Source: Lumnitzera littorea
Taxonomy: Eukaryota; Streptophyta; Magnoliopsida; Myrtales; Combretaceae
Length of the DNA stretch: 64,000 bases
Assembly (NCBI GenBank): GCA_024138015.1
Contig: JAMXBB010000010.1
Location: forward strand, 52,624,336 to 52,688,335
Reading direction: 5' to 3'
The notes beneath the pieces are model-generated. The model had not been told where the DNA came from. It saw nothing but the letters and a program-made list of their open reading frames with translations, and made no database searches. Position numbers and translations under genes: made by a program. This document shows, piece after piece, positions 11,834 to 22,953 of the stretch (within the stretch, counting starts at the first letter, position 1; each line of letters opens with the position of its first letter).

Positions 11834-14188
11834 TGTTAACACCCGATTCTTGCCTAAACCAAGGCCCAATGGGTGAAGCCCATCATAAAGGATACTAAAT
11901 GGCACTTGAACAAATAGCAAGCTTGCTTATCATACCTCGACCCCTTTGTAAAGCCATGAGCTTGCACCAATGAAGATGCAAGTTGATAGTGAGCCTGTCC
12001 CTAGCGAATTGCTTAGTGAGCCGAATAATGATTGCCGAGCAAGTTAGCCCCCAACCATTGAACTAGCGTCCATTATTCAATTGGCGTAAGCTCGAGGCTC
12101 AACTCACCTCCATTGAGTATCAACCAACTCCTTCTCAACACTTTAAACCGACTTTTTTCTATAGTTGTTACAACCCACTACAACCTATTAATGAGTATCT
12201 GACATCTATAATATGGCCAGTGAGCCTAGCGTCTCTACCCTTGCTAGATTACAAGTTGCAAATCTAGTAGCTTGGTTGGCTACGACATGCCGCTGGTAAT
12301 GAAGCTCAGCCCTACCATAGAGCACACTACCGGCTGGCAGCTAGTATGAACAAATCCCTTATCACCGCGTGTCTAGGTAACCTACGTAAAAGGTGCTAGG
12401 TACTAGTTATAGGGATCAAGGACTAATCACGTGCTCTTGAACTCGAGGGCTCGCTTAGATGGTTCGCTGAGCTATTTGAGGTAAGTTGAGTACTGATAAG
12501 CAATGCATTCCTTAATTTGATCTGCCGAGTTACTTCGCTCTCCATACCATCTAGGAAACTGCTGAGGTAATTAGCTGATGTACCAAGCCAACCTTACCAC
12601 CACACACCAATCCAAGCAACGAATCAGAATACTGTCAACCTTATTAGTGCTAAGGTCAAGCTGATAACGATTAGGAGCCGATTACCTAAGGCCAACCCAT
12701 AAATGAGTTGCCCTTGAACCAACCCTAGTCCAGCGCCAATTGTCTAAGCTACCAAATTGCTGACGTCTATTTGACTTAATCAGGATCCACCCCTACCCAG
12801 TTAACAGTATCATTGGGACTACCGAATGAGAAAATTATGCTCTACTGTCCTTTTTCTAACATCCGTACTGTCCTTTTTGACTAAGGATATTCTTTTTGCA
12901 TGATTATATGCTACCCTTGTAAATTATTCTCCTTTTGCTTAGTTAGTAGGGATCCTTTTCTGTATTTTTATTTTATTTTTTTGTAATTTAAGACTTACCC
13001 TAATTGGGTATTATAAATACTTGCATATTGTAATAGCCACAAAGATGAATAGACGGCGAATATACTGAACTTTTACACCTTCTTGAGTTAAGTGCCCCTC
13101 TACTTACTCTTAAGCTATTCTTATCTAGCCTATTGAGCGTAAACTAATGGCGAATGACCTCTGGTCATACTTATGTATCTTATTAAGTGTGACCTAAGCT
13201 CATGTGAGACGTTAGTATGTCATATCCATTGTTGGTATACGAGAACCCCTACTCATCCTTTGATTATCATTTACTTTCGAACCTAAAGGCTTGTTTAAAT
13301 GGTTTGCCAAGTTATCCGAGGTGAGTTGAGTGCCAACGAGCAATGCAGTCCTCAGTTCGATTTGCCAAGTTACTTAGCTCTCTACACAATCTAGGAAACT
13401 GCGGAGGTAACCAATCAATGTGTTAAGCTAACCCCATTGCCACACACTAGTTCGAGCATCGAATCAGAATACTGCTAACCTCACTAGTGTTAAGGCTGAG
13501 TTAACAGTGATCAAGAGTTGATCACCTGAAGTCGACCTGGAAATGAGTTGCCCTTAAACTAACCCTGGTCCAGCCCCAATTGTTTAAGCTACCGAATTGC
13601 CGATGTCTACTTGACTTGATCAAGATCTACACCTACCTGATTAGTATTATCATTGGGACCACAAAATGAGCAAATTATGCGTGCACTGTCCTTTTTTTGA
13701 CATCCATACTATCCTTTCTGATAAAGGATATTCTTTTTGCACGATTACATGCTACGCTTGTAAATTATTCTCCACTTGCTTGGCTAGTAAGGATCATTTT
13801 TTTGTAATTTTCTATAATTTAAGACTTATCTTAATTGGGTATTATAAATACTTACATATTGTAATAGCTGCAAAGATGAATAGATGGAGAATACACTAAA
13901 CTTTTACACCTTCTTGAGTTAAGTGTCCCTTTACTTACTTTTGAGCTATTCTTATCTAGCCTATTGAGTGTAAACTAGCAGCAAGTGACCTCCGGCTATA
14001 CTTGTGCGTCATATCAAGTATGATCTAAGCTCGTGTGAGGTATTGGTGTGTCATATCCATTGTCGATGTACGGGAATCCCTGCTCATCCTTTGACTATCA
14101 TTTATTTTTCAAGCTATCTCGTGGCCTAGACTTACCCTTTGGTTACATGTGATATTAAGTCCATGTATTCATCCACGAATTCGTATCA
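11834..14188 (+). mobile_element. 3' LTR G of the Tat-like element, with internal duplication
   Basis: It starts TGTTAACACCC right after a polypurine tract and ends near 14188 in TTCGTATCA. TATA boxes (TATAAATA) at 13012-13019 and 13843-13850 fall in the two halves of an internal direct duplication of about 840 bp (12439-13278 and 13279 to about 14115). A third, partial relative lies at 22954-23849 and ends in the same TTCGTATCA, which supports the right boundary. The internal region it belongs to is the integrase, 97-bp repeat and minus-strand ORF to the left. The matching 5' LTR is outside the window or lost. Confidence 0.7.
12439..14115 (+). repeat. Head-to-tail 840-bp duplication in LTR G
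   Basis: Corresponding words such as ATGGTTCGCTGAG (12459) and ATGGTTTGCCAAG (13299) lie 840 bases apart, and the two TATAAATA boxes 831 apart. Both halves share the ACTGTCCTTTTT, GGATATTCTTTTTGCA and CTTGAGTTAAGTG blocks, so the promoter region of this LTR is present twice. The halves differ at many positions, so the duplication is old or was inherited from the parent element. Confidence 0.85.
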
Positions 14189-14517
14189 ACTTACAAGTAA
14201 GTAGATCCTTCTCTTTCTCTCTCTTTAAGATTTATTCTCCTCCCTCTCTTAGAGAGAGCAAAAGTTCAACACCTATCACCTACACACAAGGCGAGCACGG
14301 TCCACTAGGTCCTTAATGCTCGTTTTCCCTTTCCTTGGTCCTCCTTGCTAACTTGAGCATTGGAGGGCCCTTGTAGCCTTGCTTACAAGGGGCTTTTTTT
14401 TGTAGGTATTGAGAAGTAAGAGAGGAGATGAAGCCTAAGTCCATTCGAATCAACACATCATAGTTAGTCTAATTACAATCAACACATACCATGATATCTA
14501 AAGAAGACTAAGTTGAA
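14189..14517 (+). other. LTR-like leader segment
   Basis: This contains a CT-rich run (14210-14245), AACTTGAGCATTGGAGGGCC (about 14350) and TTTTTTGTAGGT (about 14396). The pattern 'GAGCATTGGAG, then GCAGGT or GTAGGT' is common near the 3' ends of plant Ty3/gypsy LTRs and recurs in LTR H at 20525-20596. No paired copy was found, so the element it came from cannot be named. Confidence 0.4.
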
Positions 14518-14949
14518 TTGCAACTAAATTCCTATGTTCCACCTGTAACTCCATTACCTACTATAGATGCTACAGATGATGACTATGTGTACTACTATAT
14601 TTACAATCCACATATCAAGCTCTTTTGTCTTGATCCTATAATGAGCTTGTTTGGTCTTGGTATGAGCTATAGTAGCATCGTGCCCGTGAGCTATTATAAA
14701 TTGCTAGTTAGTGTTTACCGAGGTCGTAGTGATGGATATATGTATTGGGAACGTGTTATGCTTACTATTGGTACTCTTGTAATAGAAGAGATCAAGGTGT
14801 ATAGATGGGAGAAAGAAAGATTGTGTTATGAGGAAATAGAAGGGATGCTATTTACTATAAATGAAGAGATCATAGTATCCAAGTTGGTAGAGCATGAAGT
14901 GTTAGAAGTGCTTGAGGTTGAAGAGCAATTTGAGGTCTTACTTGCATAG
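14518..14949 (+). CDS. Unrecognised 143-codon ORF
   Basis: This is an uninterrupted frame in a neighbourhood otherwise full of stops. The product is acidic and Tyr- and Glu-rich: a short N-terminal stretch, a DATDDDYVYYYIYN segment, a middle part (FGLGMSYSSIVPVSYYKLL) and a charged tail with heptad-like Leu, Val and Glu spacing (residues about 110-140). I recognise no domain. A codon or so upstream there is a stop, and an earlier ATG (14490) is cut off by a stop after five codons, so the start at 14518 is only the first usable ATG. It could be a remnant of a retroelement ORF or chance. Confidence 0.3.
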   Translation: MQLNSYVPPVTPLPTIDATDDDYVYYYIYNPHIKLFCLDPIMSLFGLGMSYSSIVPVSYYKLLVSVYRGRSDGYMYWERVMLTIGTLVIEEIKVYRWEKERLCYEEIEGMLFTINEEIIVSKLVEHEVLEVLEVEEQFEVLLA

Positions 14950-15296
14950 GATCTATGAGCTCATGATATTTTGTGTAACCCTAAGATTGTGTTATTTTCT
15001 TTGATTGATAGTTGCTAAAATTACCAAGGTGTAGTTGATCGAATCCTGTGTAGTTGATCGAATCCATGATGAATATAAACAAGGATCCATAATGAAAAGT
15101 TTGATTGATCGAGGTCACGATGAGTGGAAAGAGTGTTGGTTGATGATTGTATTTTAACGTGCTTATGTTTTATTTTTCCGGGTTAATTTTTGATCTAGGT
15201 GGAGCTTGGAGTAACCCATTGTTAAGTTTCAAGTGAAAACTTCTCTAAGGGAAAGGGCATGATAGGCTAAAAGGTATCGGACTAACACGTTGCCAA

Positions 15297-15585
15297 GTTT
15301 TGCACTATAGTGATGACCTTCTCATGTGCTCTCTATGTACCAATGACTTATTTGTGAGCTCTTCATGCATTAAAGACCTGTTTATAAGCTCTACATGCAT
15401 TAGAGACCTGTTTAAGAGCTCTTTGTACAATGAAGACCTATTTATGAGCTCTTATGAAAACTTACTATGGAGCTCTCCAAGTGAAGACATGTTGATCAAC
15501 TCATGTGAAGACCTTTTAAAGAGCTCTCAATGTAAGGACCTCTTATGGAGCTTAATGAAGGTCTCTTAAAGAGCTTTTTATGGGA
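15297..15585 (+). repeat. 30-bp minisatellite with GAGCTC core
   Basis: The AGCT core recurs at 15327 (as TGCT), 15357, 15387, 15417 and 15447, exactly 30 apart, and then with shorter steps (about 24-27) at 15471, 15498, 15522, 15549 and 15572. Each unit carries GAC-CT-TTTA, then GAGCTCT, then a variable ATGCATTA-like spacer. Confidence 0.85.
15300..15569 (+). CDS. ORF made of a 10-residue repeat (probably not a functional gene)
   Basis: The frame consists of DLFxSSxCIx-type units: DLLMCSLCTN, DLFVSSSCIK, DLFISSTCIR, DLFKSSLYNE, then more irregular DLLWSS and DLLKSS units. The DNA repeat keeps multiples of three (mostly 30, then 24 or 27 bases), which preserves the frame. No promoter or known domain is visible. 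The reading frame may simply be a by-product of a repeat whose period is divisible by three. It lies 350 bases after the 143-codon ORF. Confidence 0.3.
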   Translation: MHYSDDLLMCSLCTNDLFVSSSCIKDLFISSTCIRDLFKSSLYNEDLFMSSYENLLWSSPSEDMLINSCEDLLKSSQCKDLLWSLMKVS

Positions 15586-16095
15586 AAAGCCATAAAGGAC
15601 AAACAAGTCAGAACAAGAAGGTCAGCTCAATTAGGTAAGGAGGTTGGCACAATAGGTCGGCTAAAGTTATAGGTCAACCTAGAGTAGGTCATCAGAGATC
15701 CAACAACTCATCAGCCTAGCTCAATAGCTCATCACCTGAATAGCTTCTTTGATTACCTATTTGTAGCTATGATATTTGGACTTCTTATTTCTTATGTTGT
15801 TCCTAAGCTACCCTTATATTTTGTTTTGTATTTACATGAAATGCCACTAAGGCATGCTTTATGTTCTTTTATTTATGAATTTGCCAGCTTATGTGTATAG
15901 GGTTTTAGATAGATTTTGCTAGAATTAATGAAATTTCCTCTTTGAGTTCTTCCTTGTAAAGCTTTTCTTTCCTTAGCTCATAGCAACTCTTAAGTAATGT
16001 TGTGCTGGCAAGCAAGTCATCATTTTGGACTAATAAGTCACATCCGGCGGAATGTTAGTTTGTGAGTGCTTGAGTGGTGAGTCACATCCACGAGC
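15586..16095 (+). other. LTR-like sequence left of the MED14 fragment
   Basis: No coding frame is present. A stretch of AGCTC/GGTC words (15600-15750) is followed by AT-rich text, then TTGTGCTGGCAAGCAAG (about 15999) and paired GTCACATCC words (16038 and 16081). The style is that of a plant LTR leader, but no second copy is present to prove it. Confidence 0.35.
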
Positions 16096-16985
16096 GCTTA
16101 AATTGAAGATTATATAATGGTTGGATCTTGTCAAGATGGTGGAGCATTCCCTTTCATTGGAATAGAATCTAGTGCAGATCTTCAGATAAAATGTCTCCAT
16201 AGCACATTCGTTGCAGATCCTTGTACTAGCAAGGAAGCGGAACATTCCCTTGACCAAAGTTGTATTGATGTTGAGAATCTGCTGTTAAGGGCTCTATTTT
16301 GTAACAAATATACTCGGTTGCTTGAAATTCAAAAGTAGCTGAGTAAGAATAGCCATCTATGTTGATCTGTTGGAGATGTCAAACTCAAGTCTTCAGTTGA
16401 TGAGCTTGACGAAGACCTTAGGAAAAAGAATGTAAAGGTCGGTGGCATGAAAGACGAGAGGCAGCTTTCATTGCTTGAATGAACGATTTCTTCCGCAATT
16501 TTCTCAAAATGTTCTTCCTCCTTCCACATTGCTAGAATGTAAAGAAGCTTTGAATCAGGGAAGCATGTCTGCAGCTGAAGCTTTTATAAGCTTGAGGAGT
16601 AAAAGCATATTGTACTTGTTTGCCTCGGTAGGTTTTTTGGCCTTGAGGTGTATGAAAATAATTCTGCAACTGTAAAGATTCTGAAGAGCATCATTAGTGA
16701 CTCGACAATGTTGCTATTGGGGTTTCCAGACTGTGGGGGCTCATATTTCTTTTTTATGCAACTTGACAAGGATTTCAAACCCTTGTTTAAGTTGATTATA
16801 ACACAGCCAAATCCATGTGGAAAAGTGCACTCTTGTGGTGAGGCCAACCAAGTAATATGATTAAAAAATTTTGATCTTGATCACATGCAGATGCTGGAAG
16901 ATGAACGGAATTATAGCCTCACAAACTGGAGTAAACTGCAGAATTTTATGACTAAGGCTAAAGGTCCTAATTTGTATCATTGGAA
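16096..16985 (+). pseudogene. MED14: Mediator subunit 14 (MED14) pseudogene fragment
   Basis: MED14 is the scaffold subunit of the Mediator complex, which links transcription factors to RNA polymerase II; the Arabidopsis gene is also called STRUWWELPETER. The pieces here match the middle of the plant protein: LKII and WLDL (about 16101), DLQIKCLHSTFV, LDQSCIDVENLLLRALF, NKYTRLLEIQK, then a stop; DELDEDLRKKNVKVGG; QNVLPPSTLLECKEALNQGS, AAEAFISLRSKSILYLFA; LLLGFPDCGGSYFF, MQLDKDFKPLFKLI, and MQMLEDE near 16890. It covers roughly 300 residues of a protein of about 1,700. At least four stops or frameshifts and a lost stretch before QNVLPPS disable it. No intron is obvious over 890 bp, which points to a processed copy or capture of spliced sequence. 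LTR-like DNA lies on its left and a CGAGCT-rich tract on its right. Confidence 0.85.
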
Positions 16986-17039
16986 CCGGGTTCTTCATTT
17001 ACAGCAGCATCATCACATGTACAGCCGAGCAGTCTCCTC

Positions 17040-19200
17040 CATAGTAGCTTGAAGTATCTAGCCATGACAGGTGCAACCTGAGCTTGAAAACAATACCGGA
17101 CGCTGAGCAAAGAAACGCTTAACCGAGCTGTCCACGGCGTTACCTACATAACAAACCCGAGTAGAACTGCTCCTCACGCAACACCCTAAACCAAGAGGCC
17201 TGATGAATGAAATTGCACATTTAAGAGGCTAAATGAGCGTCAGCTCTTTTCAGACTACCAATTCTCCGTAAAGCTCCCATAGCACAATACACTAAACAAC
17301 AACCTCTATGGAATATGACCAAACTGAGCGCCTGAGCAAGGAAATTTGTAGCAGCATGCCTCCAGCCAACATAGCTGGTCCGACCACAAGTAGCTGAGAA
17401 ATTGCAGCGAACAGTAGGGTGGAGTAACCTCAAGTACCGAGCATCAAGTACCAGACCCGTGTCAAGCTCTCCACAACTGTGGCCAAGTGATTCCAACACA
17501 TATCGAGCACTCCATGTGATCCATACATCTGAACAGAGTAGCTATACATGGTATCTGGGCTTCTCTCCAACCAGACCGAGGAAAGTTCCGTGCTGAGCTT
17601 AATTGTCCAAGCTCCCGATTGTTTGGCGAAGATTGAAGTGAAGCAACTGAGCTCATTAAGTACAGCAGCAACCGAGCTTCGGATAAGCAAAATCTGAGCT
17701 CCGTGTGACCGAGCTGTTTATCCTAGCTCCCAAGTAACATCCAACTTGAATTCCAAGGACACTTGACCGAGCTACTCAGTTTGCAAAACAAAGGAAATCC
17801 GAGCCGTGGTTTGAGTTGTTGATTAACTGCAGCGAGATGATAGGACCATAAAAAACCGAACTAAGTTGAATCTGTGCCGATATGTTCAATTACAAAGCAT
17901 TTAAAAGCTGAGTGGTAGCAGATTCAAGCTTGAGCTTCGGTTAACAACGAAAAGTTGTGGCAAGATCCTAGGTAGGGGCCGGAGCGAAACCAACCAAAAT
18001 GTGAAAGACAGCTGCAATATGGCGTAACAAGATCCGAGCTTATTGCTGAACTCTCACTAACTATTAGTGGTCTATACTGAGCATTTCTACTCCTACGCCG
18101 ACTAAAGCCCTAGGACAGCAAATGCCAAGCTATTCACATATGTCGAGCTCACTCGTGCTATCATCAACTTGTGCATACAAGTGTCACGAGCATTTACGAA
18201 TCCGAGAATAGAGTGCTTTAAGTGTTTGAACCACAAACAGCCATGAATCTTGGCTATGTAACGTGGAGATGAAATCTGAAGTTATGGAACATTAGCTACG
18301 ATGTTGAGATGCATAGCTGCAAGTTAAAGCAGCTCCACTTCAAGCTCTGAAAGTAAACGCTGACCTACACAACGGCAAGATCTAGAACTACTGTCTAAAT
18401 CCGAGCTGTTGAACGGGCTGTGGATCTGTTAAAACCCGAGCCACTTTTTATCCTCAAGGTTGTGGAGATGCTGTGCATGTGGAGCTTGTTTGGTAAGGGC
18501 AGAAGTTGACAAATTCCGACCTATAAAATATTTAAACCTTTCATAGTCCAAGCAACTCCTAATTCGAGACAAAGTTGTGGATAAACTACACGAGTGTATC
18601 CCCGAGCTATAACTCCATGGTTGTGGCAAAAAGTCGCCAAGCTCCAAGCTTGTCACTGCATTCCCAGCCTTATTCAGGCAAGTGCAACAGCAGTACCAAG
18701 CTGCACCGAGAACCAAAGCTTGCCGAATACGTCGGATGGATCAAAGTCTAAGCTTTCATCCGCCATGCCGAGTTACCTAGCTCCATGCCGCACTACCGAG
18801 ATCTGTAATCCGATTTTATGCTTCCTTTTCGGGTTGTACACATGAAAAACCATGGCCGAACTGTTATGGCAATCCCATGAAGTACGCCAAGCCCCGTCGC
18901 TGAGCTAAATGCAAACCAAGCCGAGCTTCTCCAAGTTCTTTTCAGCTGAGCTACACATGATCCGGGCTTGGGGAAGCATGCATCCACAGGCCGAATAATA
19001 ACCCAGTGCAATCACTATGACCTTCGGTAGCTCATAAGTTGCGAATCCTAGTAAATAAGCAGATTCAGAGCTTATGCACAAGCAGCAAGCCGAACAAAGT
19101 TAGTGAATCCCGAGCTGTTCTTCAATAGTAACACTGAGCTATAAACTCTGTACAACTCCGCTACTGAGCCTCTTTCTACCAAGGTTAACATTCTCGCCTA
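17040..19200 (+). other. GC-richer tract studded with CGAGCT-like words
   Basis: Around forty occurrences of CCGAGCT, CTGAGCT, CAAGCT or close variants are scattered every 20-80 bases, for example at 17117, 17670, 17708, 17766, 18031, 18143, 18399, 18601, 18918 and 19108. The text between them is not repeated. Base composition is visibly less AT-rich than the flanks. Open frames of 60-95 codons occur on both strands and overlap each other; I take none as a gene. Similar word-rich tracts occur in some plant Ty3/gypsy leaders, but I cannot assign this one. Confidence 0.5.
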
Positions 19201-19900
19201 CTAAGCCTCGAGAAACTGAAGGCCAAGGTAATAATCAAACAAACTTAAGGACTTTTAAATTTAAAATGTTTGAGCTCCAAGCAAAAGAAGCAATGCTAGT
19301 ATATGTTGAAGCCATGCAACATAACACGAATTGTTGAATTTTCATGAGCCAATAGGCCATGCTTATAATAAACCTACTCACATGCACTCTCATTGATGGA
19401 AGATAAGTACAACTACATTGTTGCTACTTGTGATTTATTCGTTCTTTATCTTCTGAGATGTATGTTTTGTATGGTGTCTTGTGTTGTTGTTGTTAATATT
19501 CATGTTTACTTCGTGGTTCCTGTATTAAATTATATCTACCCATATGTTGTCTTATGACTGTATTTTGACAAGCTAGATAACTAGAAACACAAACATTCAA
19601 CATTCGTAGCAATCTATTTAATATATTTTTTTTCAAGCCAAAATCTATTTAACAAGTTTATTTCTACCTTTTTTGGAGATGAGTATGAGAACTCAAAAAT
19701 TAAATTGAGGCTAGATAAATGGCTTACTACTCAACAGCTCTAAACCTTACACACTATGAGTGACAAGCAAATCATAAAGCACTAATCCCTATTTCCTATA
19801 TTTGACGGAGACGGGAAAAGAATATTCTTATATCTCTAAGTCCTAAGAAAGAATAATGAGATGTAAATCTTTAAGCTCTCTTAATAATGACAAGCATGAA
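19201..19900. other. No gene recognised
   Basis: AT-rich sequence with GTTGTTGTTGTTAA-like runs near 19490 and several T runs. I see no open frame, RNA gene or repeat pair that supports a feature. Confidence 0.5.
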
Positions 19901-20050
19901 TGCTTTAAGTATGATGAATAGACGGTGAGCTACTTGGAAGTCTTAAGTCATCAATTAGCGATGGGCACAATGCTATAAGTCTAATGAATAGACGATGAGC
20001 TACTTAAAAACCCTCAACCACTAAATGGTGATGGGTAAAATACTCTAATT
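19901..20050 (+). repeat. 70-bp tandem pair upstream of polypurine tract
   Basis: Units start TGCTTTAAGT at 19901 and TGCTATAAGT at 19971. Both contain ATGAATAGACG-TGAGCTACTT and a later ATGGG step, with a degraded third start near 20041. They lie 250 bases before a polypurine tract, the same position relative to a 3' LTR as the other tandem repeats in this window. Confidence 0.7.
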
Positions 20051-20301
20051 CAACACCTTATACAAATGATGGGTAAATAAGCCCAATGTTGTATATTACT
20101 AATGGACTTAGGGCCAATTGGTCTCTTTAGGCTCTTGCCTTTTTAAGCATACTGACATCTTCAAGTGCTTCGACCTCTCTCGACTTTCACCTCTTTAGGG
20201 CCTTACAACATCTCGGTCTCTTTATACTCTTGATCACAAACTTCTCCAGAACTCTTACAAAATCAACCTTCCTAAGTACTCTCTTTGTTGAACTTCTCAC
20301 C

Positions 20302-20627
20302 AAAGAGAGTGGGGGATAAGTGTTGATAAGGTTTTTTCCATAAATAGGCCTTAAGCTTATTCCATTGGGCCCAAGACTTAAGCTCAAGTCCAATAACTTA
20401 GTCTAAGCACAATGAAATCACCATCTCCTATAAATAAGGAGTTAAACCCCTAAGTAAGGAGATCTTACGTCTTATTCTCTTCCTTTTCATGTAACATGAT
20501 GGTTTTTTTTTTTTACAAGAGGCTAACTTAAGTATTGGAGTAACTATGTCGAAACACTTTCTAGCACTCCTCATAGTTGTTTTCTATTTTGTAGGTGTTT
20601 GACCACCTTGGTGAGAATTGACTATCA
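20302..20627 (+). mobile_element. Polypurine tract and short LTR H
   Basis: AAAGAGAGTGGGGGATAAG (20302-20320) is a polypurine tract directly before TGTTGATAAGG. A TATA word (CTCCTATAAATAAGGAG, about 20428) follows by about 100 bases, then TAAGTATTGGAG (about 20528) and TTTTGTAGGTG (about 20588), and a likely end ACTATCA at 20627. This would be a short 307-bp 3' LTR of a + oriented gypsy-type element. The right end is inferred from the TATCA ending shared with LTR G, and no second copy is present. Confidence 0.5.
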
Positions 20628-22953
20628 ATACAATTTACTAATCTACAAGGTCAAGTAAATACAACACTCATAAGATACTCATGTAGCAATAACTGTTAGT
20701 CATCATAATAATCATCTGGTAAGTCCTTATTAGGATCGAAGTCCCCTAGTTGTTATAAATACAAAGTAACTAGTGAGTGCTAAAGGAAAGAAATATTCCA
20801 TTCAAATTACTTAAATTCACTATTTTTCCTCGATTAATCATAAATTTTGTTTTAGCCATAATTTCCTCATTTTAAGTCTAATTTTTACATTCTTATAGTT
20901 GATTTTATATGGTTTCAAACAAACTTTCATATGGTGAGGTCCTATTTAGGAGTTCGGACCTACAATTCTTAGGAATGTGCTAGACTGTTTGAGCGAATTA
21001 AGAGTTCACTATAACTGTTTCTAGTTTTTGTGCCAATTAATGGGCTAGATCTAGATTTTTCTTTTTAGGATATTTCTCATGGTTTAACGGGTCTTTATGT
21101 AAGTACTAGGCCTAAAATTCTAGCAAGGCCCAATTGGGTTTTGCTTCTTTATTTTCTTTTGTTGTCCTTTTATCTGATTATGTAGTTTTCTTTTTTTAGG
21201 CTATGTCTTGGGGGCTTCAATTCATTTTAGGCCCCTTTTGATTCATTTGTAGGCTTACTAGGAATTGAAGTTATATTTTTCTATGATTAAAGTTGCTAGC
21301 TTTAACTGCTCTTGGGCCTTCCTATGTGCATTTCAGCCTTTTCCCTTAACTTTACCTTAAGTTTCACATTTTGAGGTCATAAGCTAAGGCTTGACTCAAC
21401 TTTAATTGCTAAATCATTTATTATCATACTTTAAACACTATTTTGTCATAAAAATAAGTTAGGTTTAGATTTGTTGTGATAGGATTATGGGCATATTGTT
21501 AAGTTTTTTCTAAGCTTAAGCCCATGTTTCACCTCTTTTAGTGATTAAGTGTCCAGTTGTTCACTAATCTTACTTGTTCTATTTCTAATACATCTGTGAC
21601 TTAGTAAATTGCAATTATATGATAACAAATCATTTAAGACCAAATTTAAGCCCTATGCAGTGGCATTGAGTTTGGGGGTTTTGGCATATTTTAAGTGTTA
21701 ATCCTACATTTTTGGTTTCTATACCTCTTGGTCAGTGATCCTAGTTCTTAAACTCATGTTAAGGAATAAAATACTTTCTCGTACATTGCATAAGTCACAT
21801 CTTGTAGACTTCATGCGTGGATGCTAACTAATTTTCTTTTTTTTTTTTATTGTTAATAAGATAAATGAAAGGTATTTTAGGTGGTTAAGCTTGTGTTATA
21901 AGCTACTAATACATTATGTTCCTACTAATACATTATGGTGATTACAATTTACATGGTACCACTTTTACCTTTGAGCTCCTACATCTAATGTAACATACTT
22001 TACATTTAGCAAGTAATATGAAATAGTGTTAGGCTTACTACCTAGTTGAGAGTGGTGCTTACTAAGGGTGGTAGAGGGAGTGGAGTTTCGATCTCGTCTT
22101 CTTATTGTCCAACTTGACTTGCGTAGAAGATAACCTTAATAAACCATAGGTAGTGTAATCCAATGGCCTTAAACATGAACAACCTAGTAGCGGTGGCAAG
22201 GTGAATGGTAGAGGTTGAGATAAGGGTAGTTGAAATAGTAGAGGGGTAATGGTTTGGTAGGAAATAAGAATGATAGGTGTAAGGCAATAGTGCTTATGCG
22301 TTGCCGGTAGAAGGGAAAGAATTAGGATGAGTTATCGTTTTGCCTTTGTATCTTGTTTAAGATGGAGTGTAGATGGCTCTTTGGTGTGCAAGTAAAAATG
22401 AAATGGAAGAAAATATGGAGATGGGTGTATGCATGTGGGTGTTTAGTAGTAATGAAAAGGAGAGGAATGGTGAACAAGCTTATACTTATTTGATTTGGAA
22501 TGAAGTTTTAAGAGTAGAAGGTTGAAAAAAGAAAAATTAAAACAAGAATGAGGCACGGGAATAGGGCCAACTAGCGATGGATAAAGGAGAGGGGATGGGG
22601 TCACTTTCACTTAATCTTCCCTATTTGTGTAATGTGTCATATTTTCCTACTTCCTAGGAATATTTTCAAGGGAAACCTAAGTTTGAGTGGAAATCTCACT
22701 CTCTTATGCAATATGCAAAATTCCCTATCAATATTATCTCATGTGTCGTCATTTATATTTAAATAATTAACTAAGTCAACATATGGGGATTTGCTTCTTG
22801 GTCGCTACCATTGAGTGTTGTTTCATCCCTTCTTTCTCTACTTTTAAGTCTTTTCTATTTAAGGTAATGTCATAGAATGGTTTCCTCAAAGGAAGTTGAC
22901 AAGGAGAATGTAAGCTTAATGGGATAATCCTCTTTTCTTGCATGACCTACTTG
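20628..22953. other. No gene recognised; degraded repeat DNA
   Basis: A TATA-like GTTATAAATACAAAG occurs near 20753 and long T-rich text follows (20820-21850). The part from about 22040 to 22620 has many GGTAG and GGTG words and, read on the minus strand, resembles the ACC-rich leader seen in the Tat-type LTRs here, but I could not place boundaries. The 61-codon minus frame at 22287-22102 falls in this and is not a gene. Confidence 0.45.

Noticed and set aside
17221..18845. Several 64-95-codon frames on both strands
   Set aside because: They overlap each other in the CGAGCT-rich tract and show no domain; longer chance frames are expected in GC-richer sequence.
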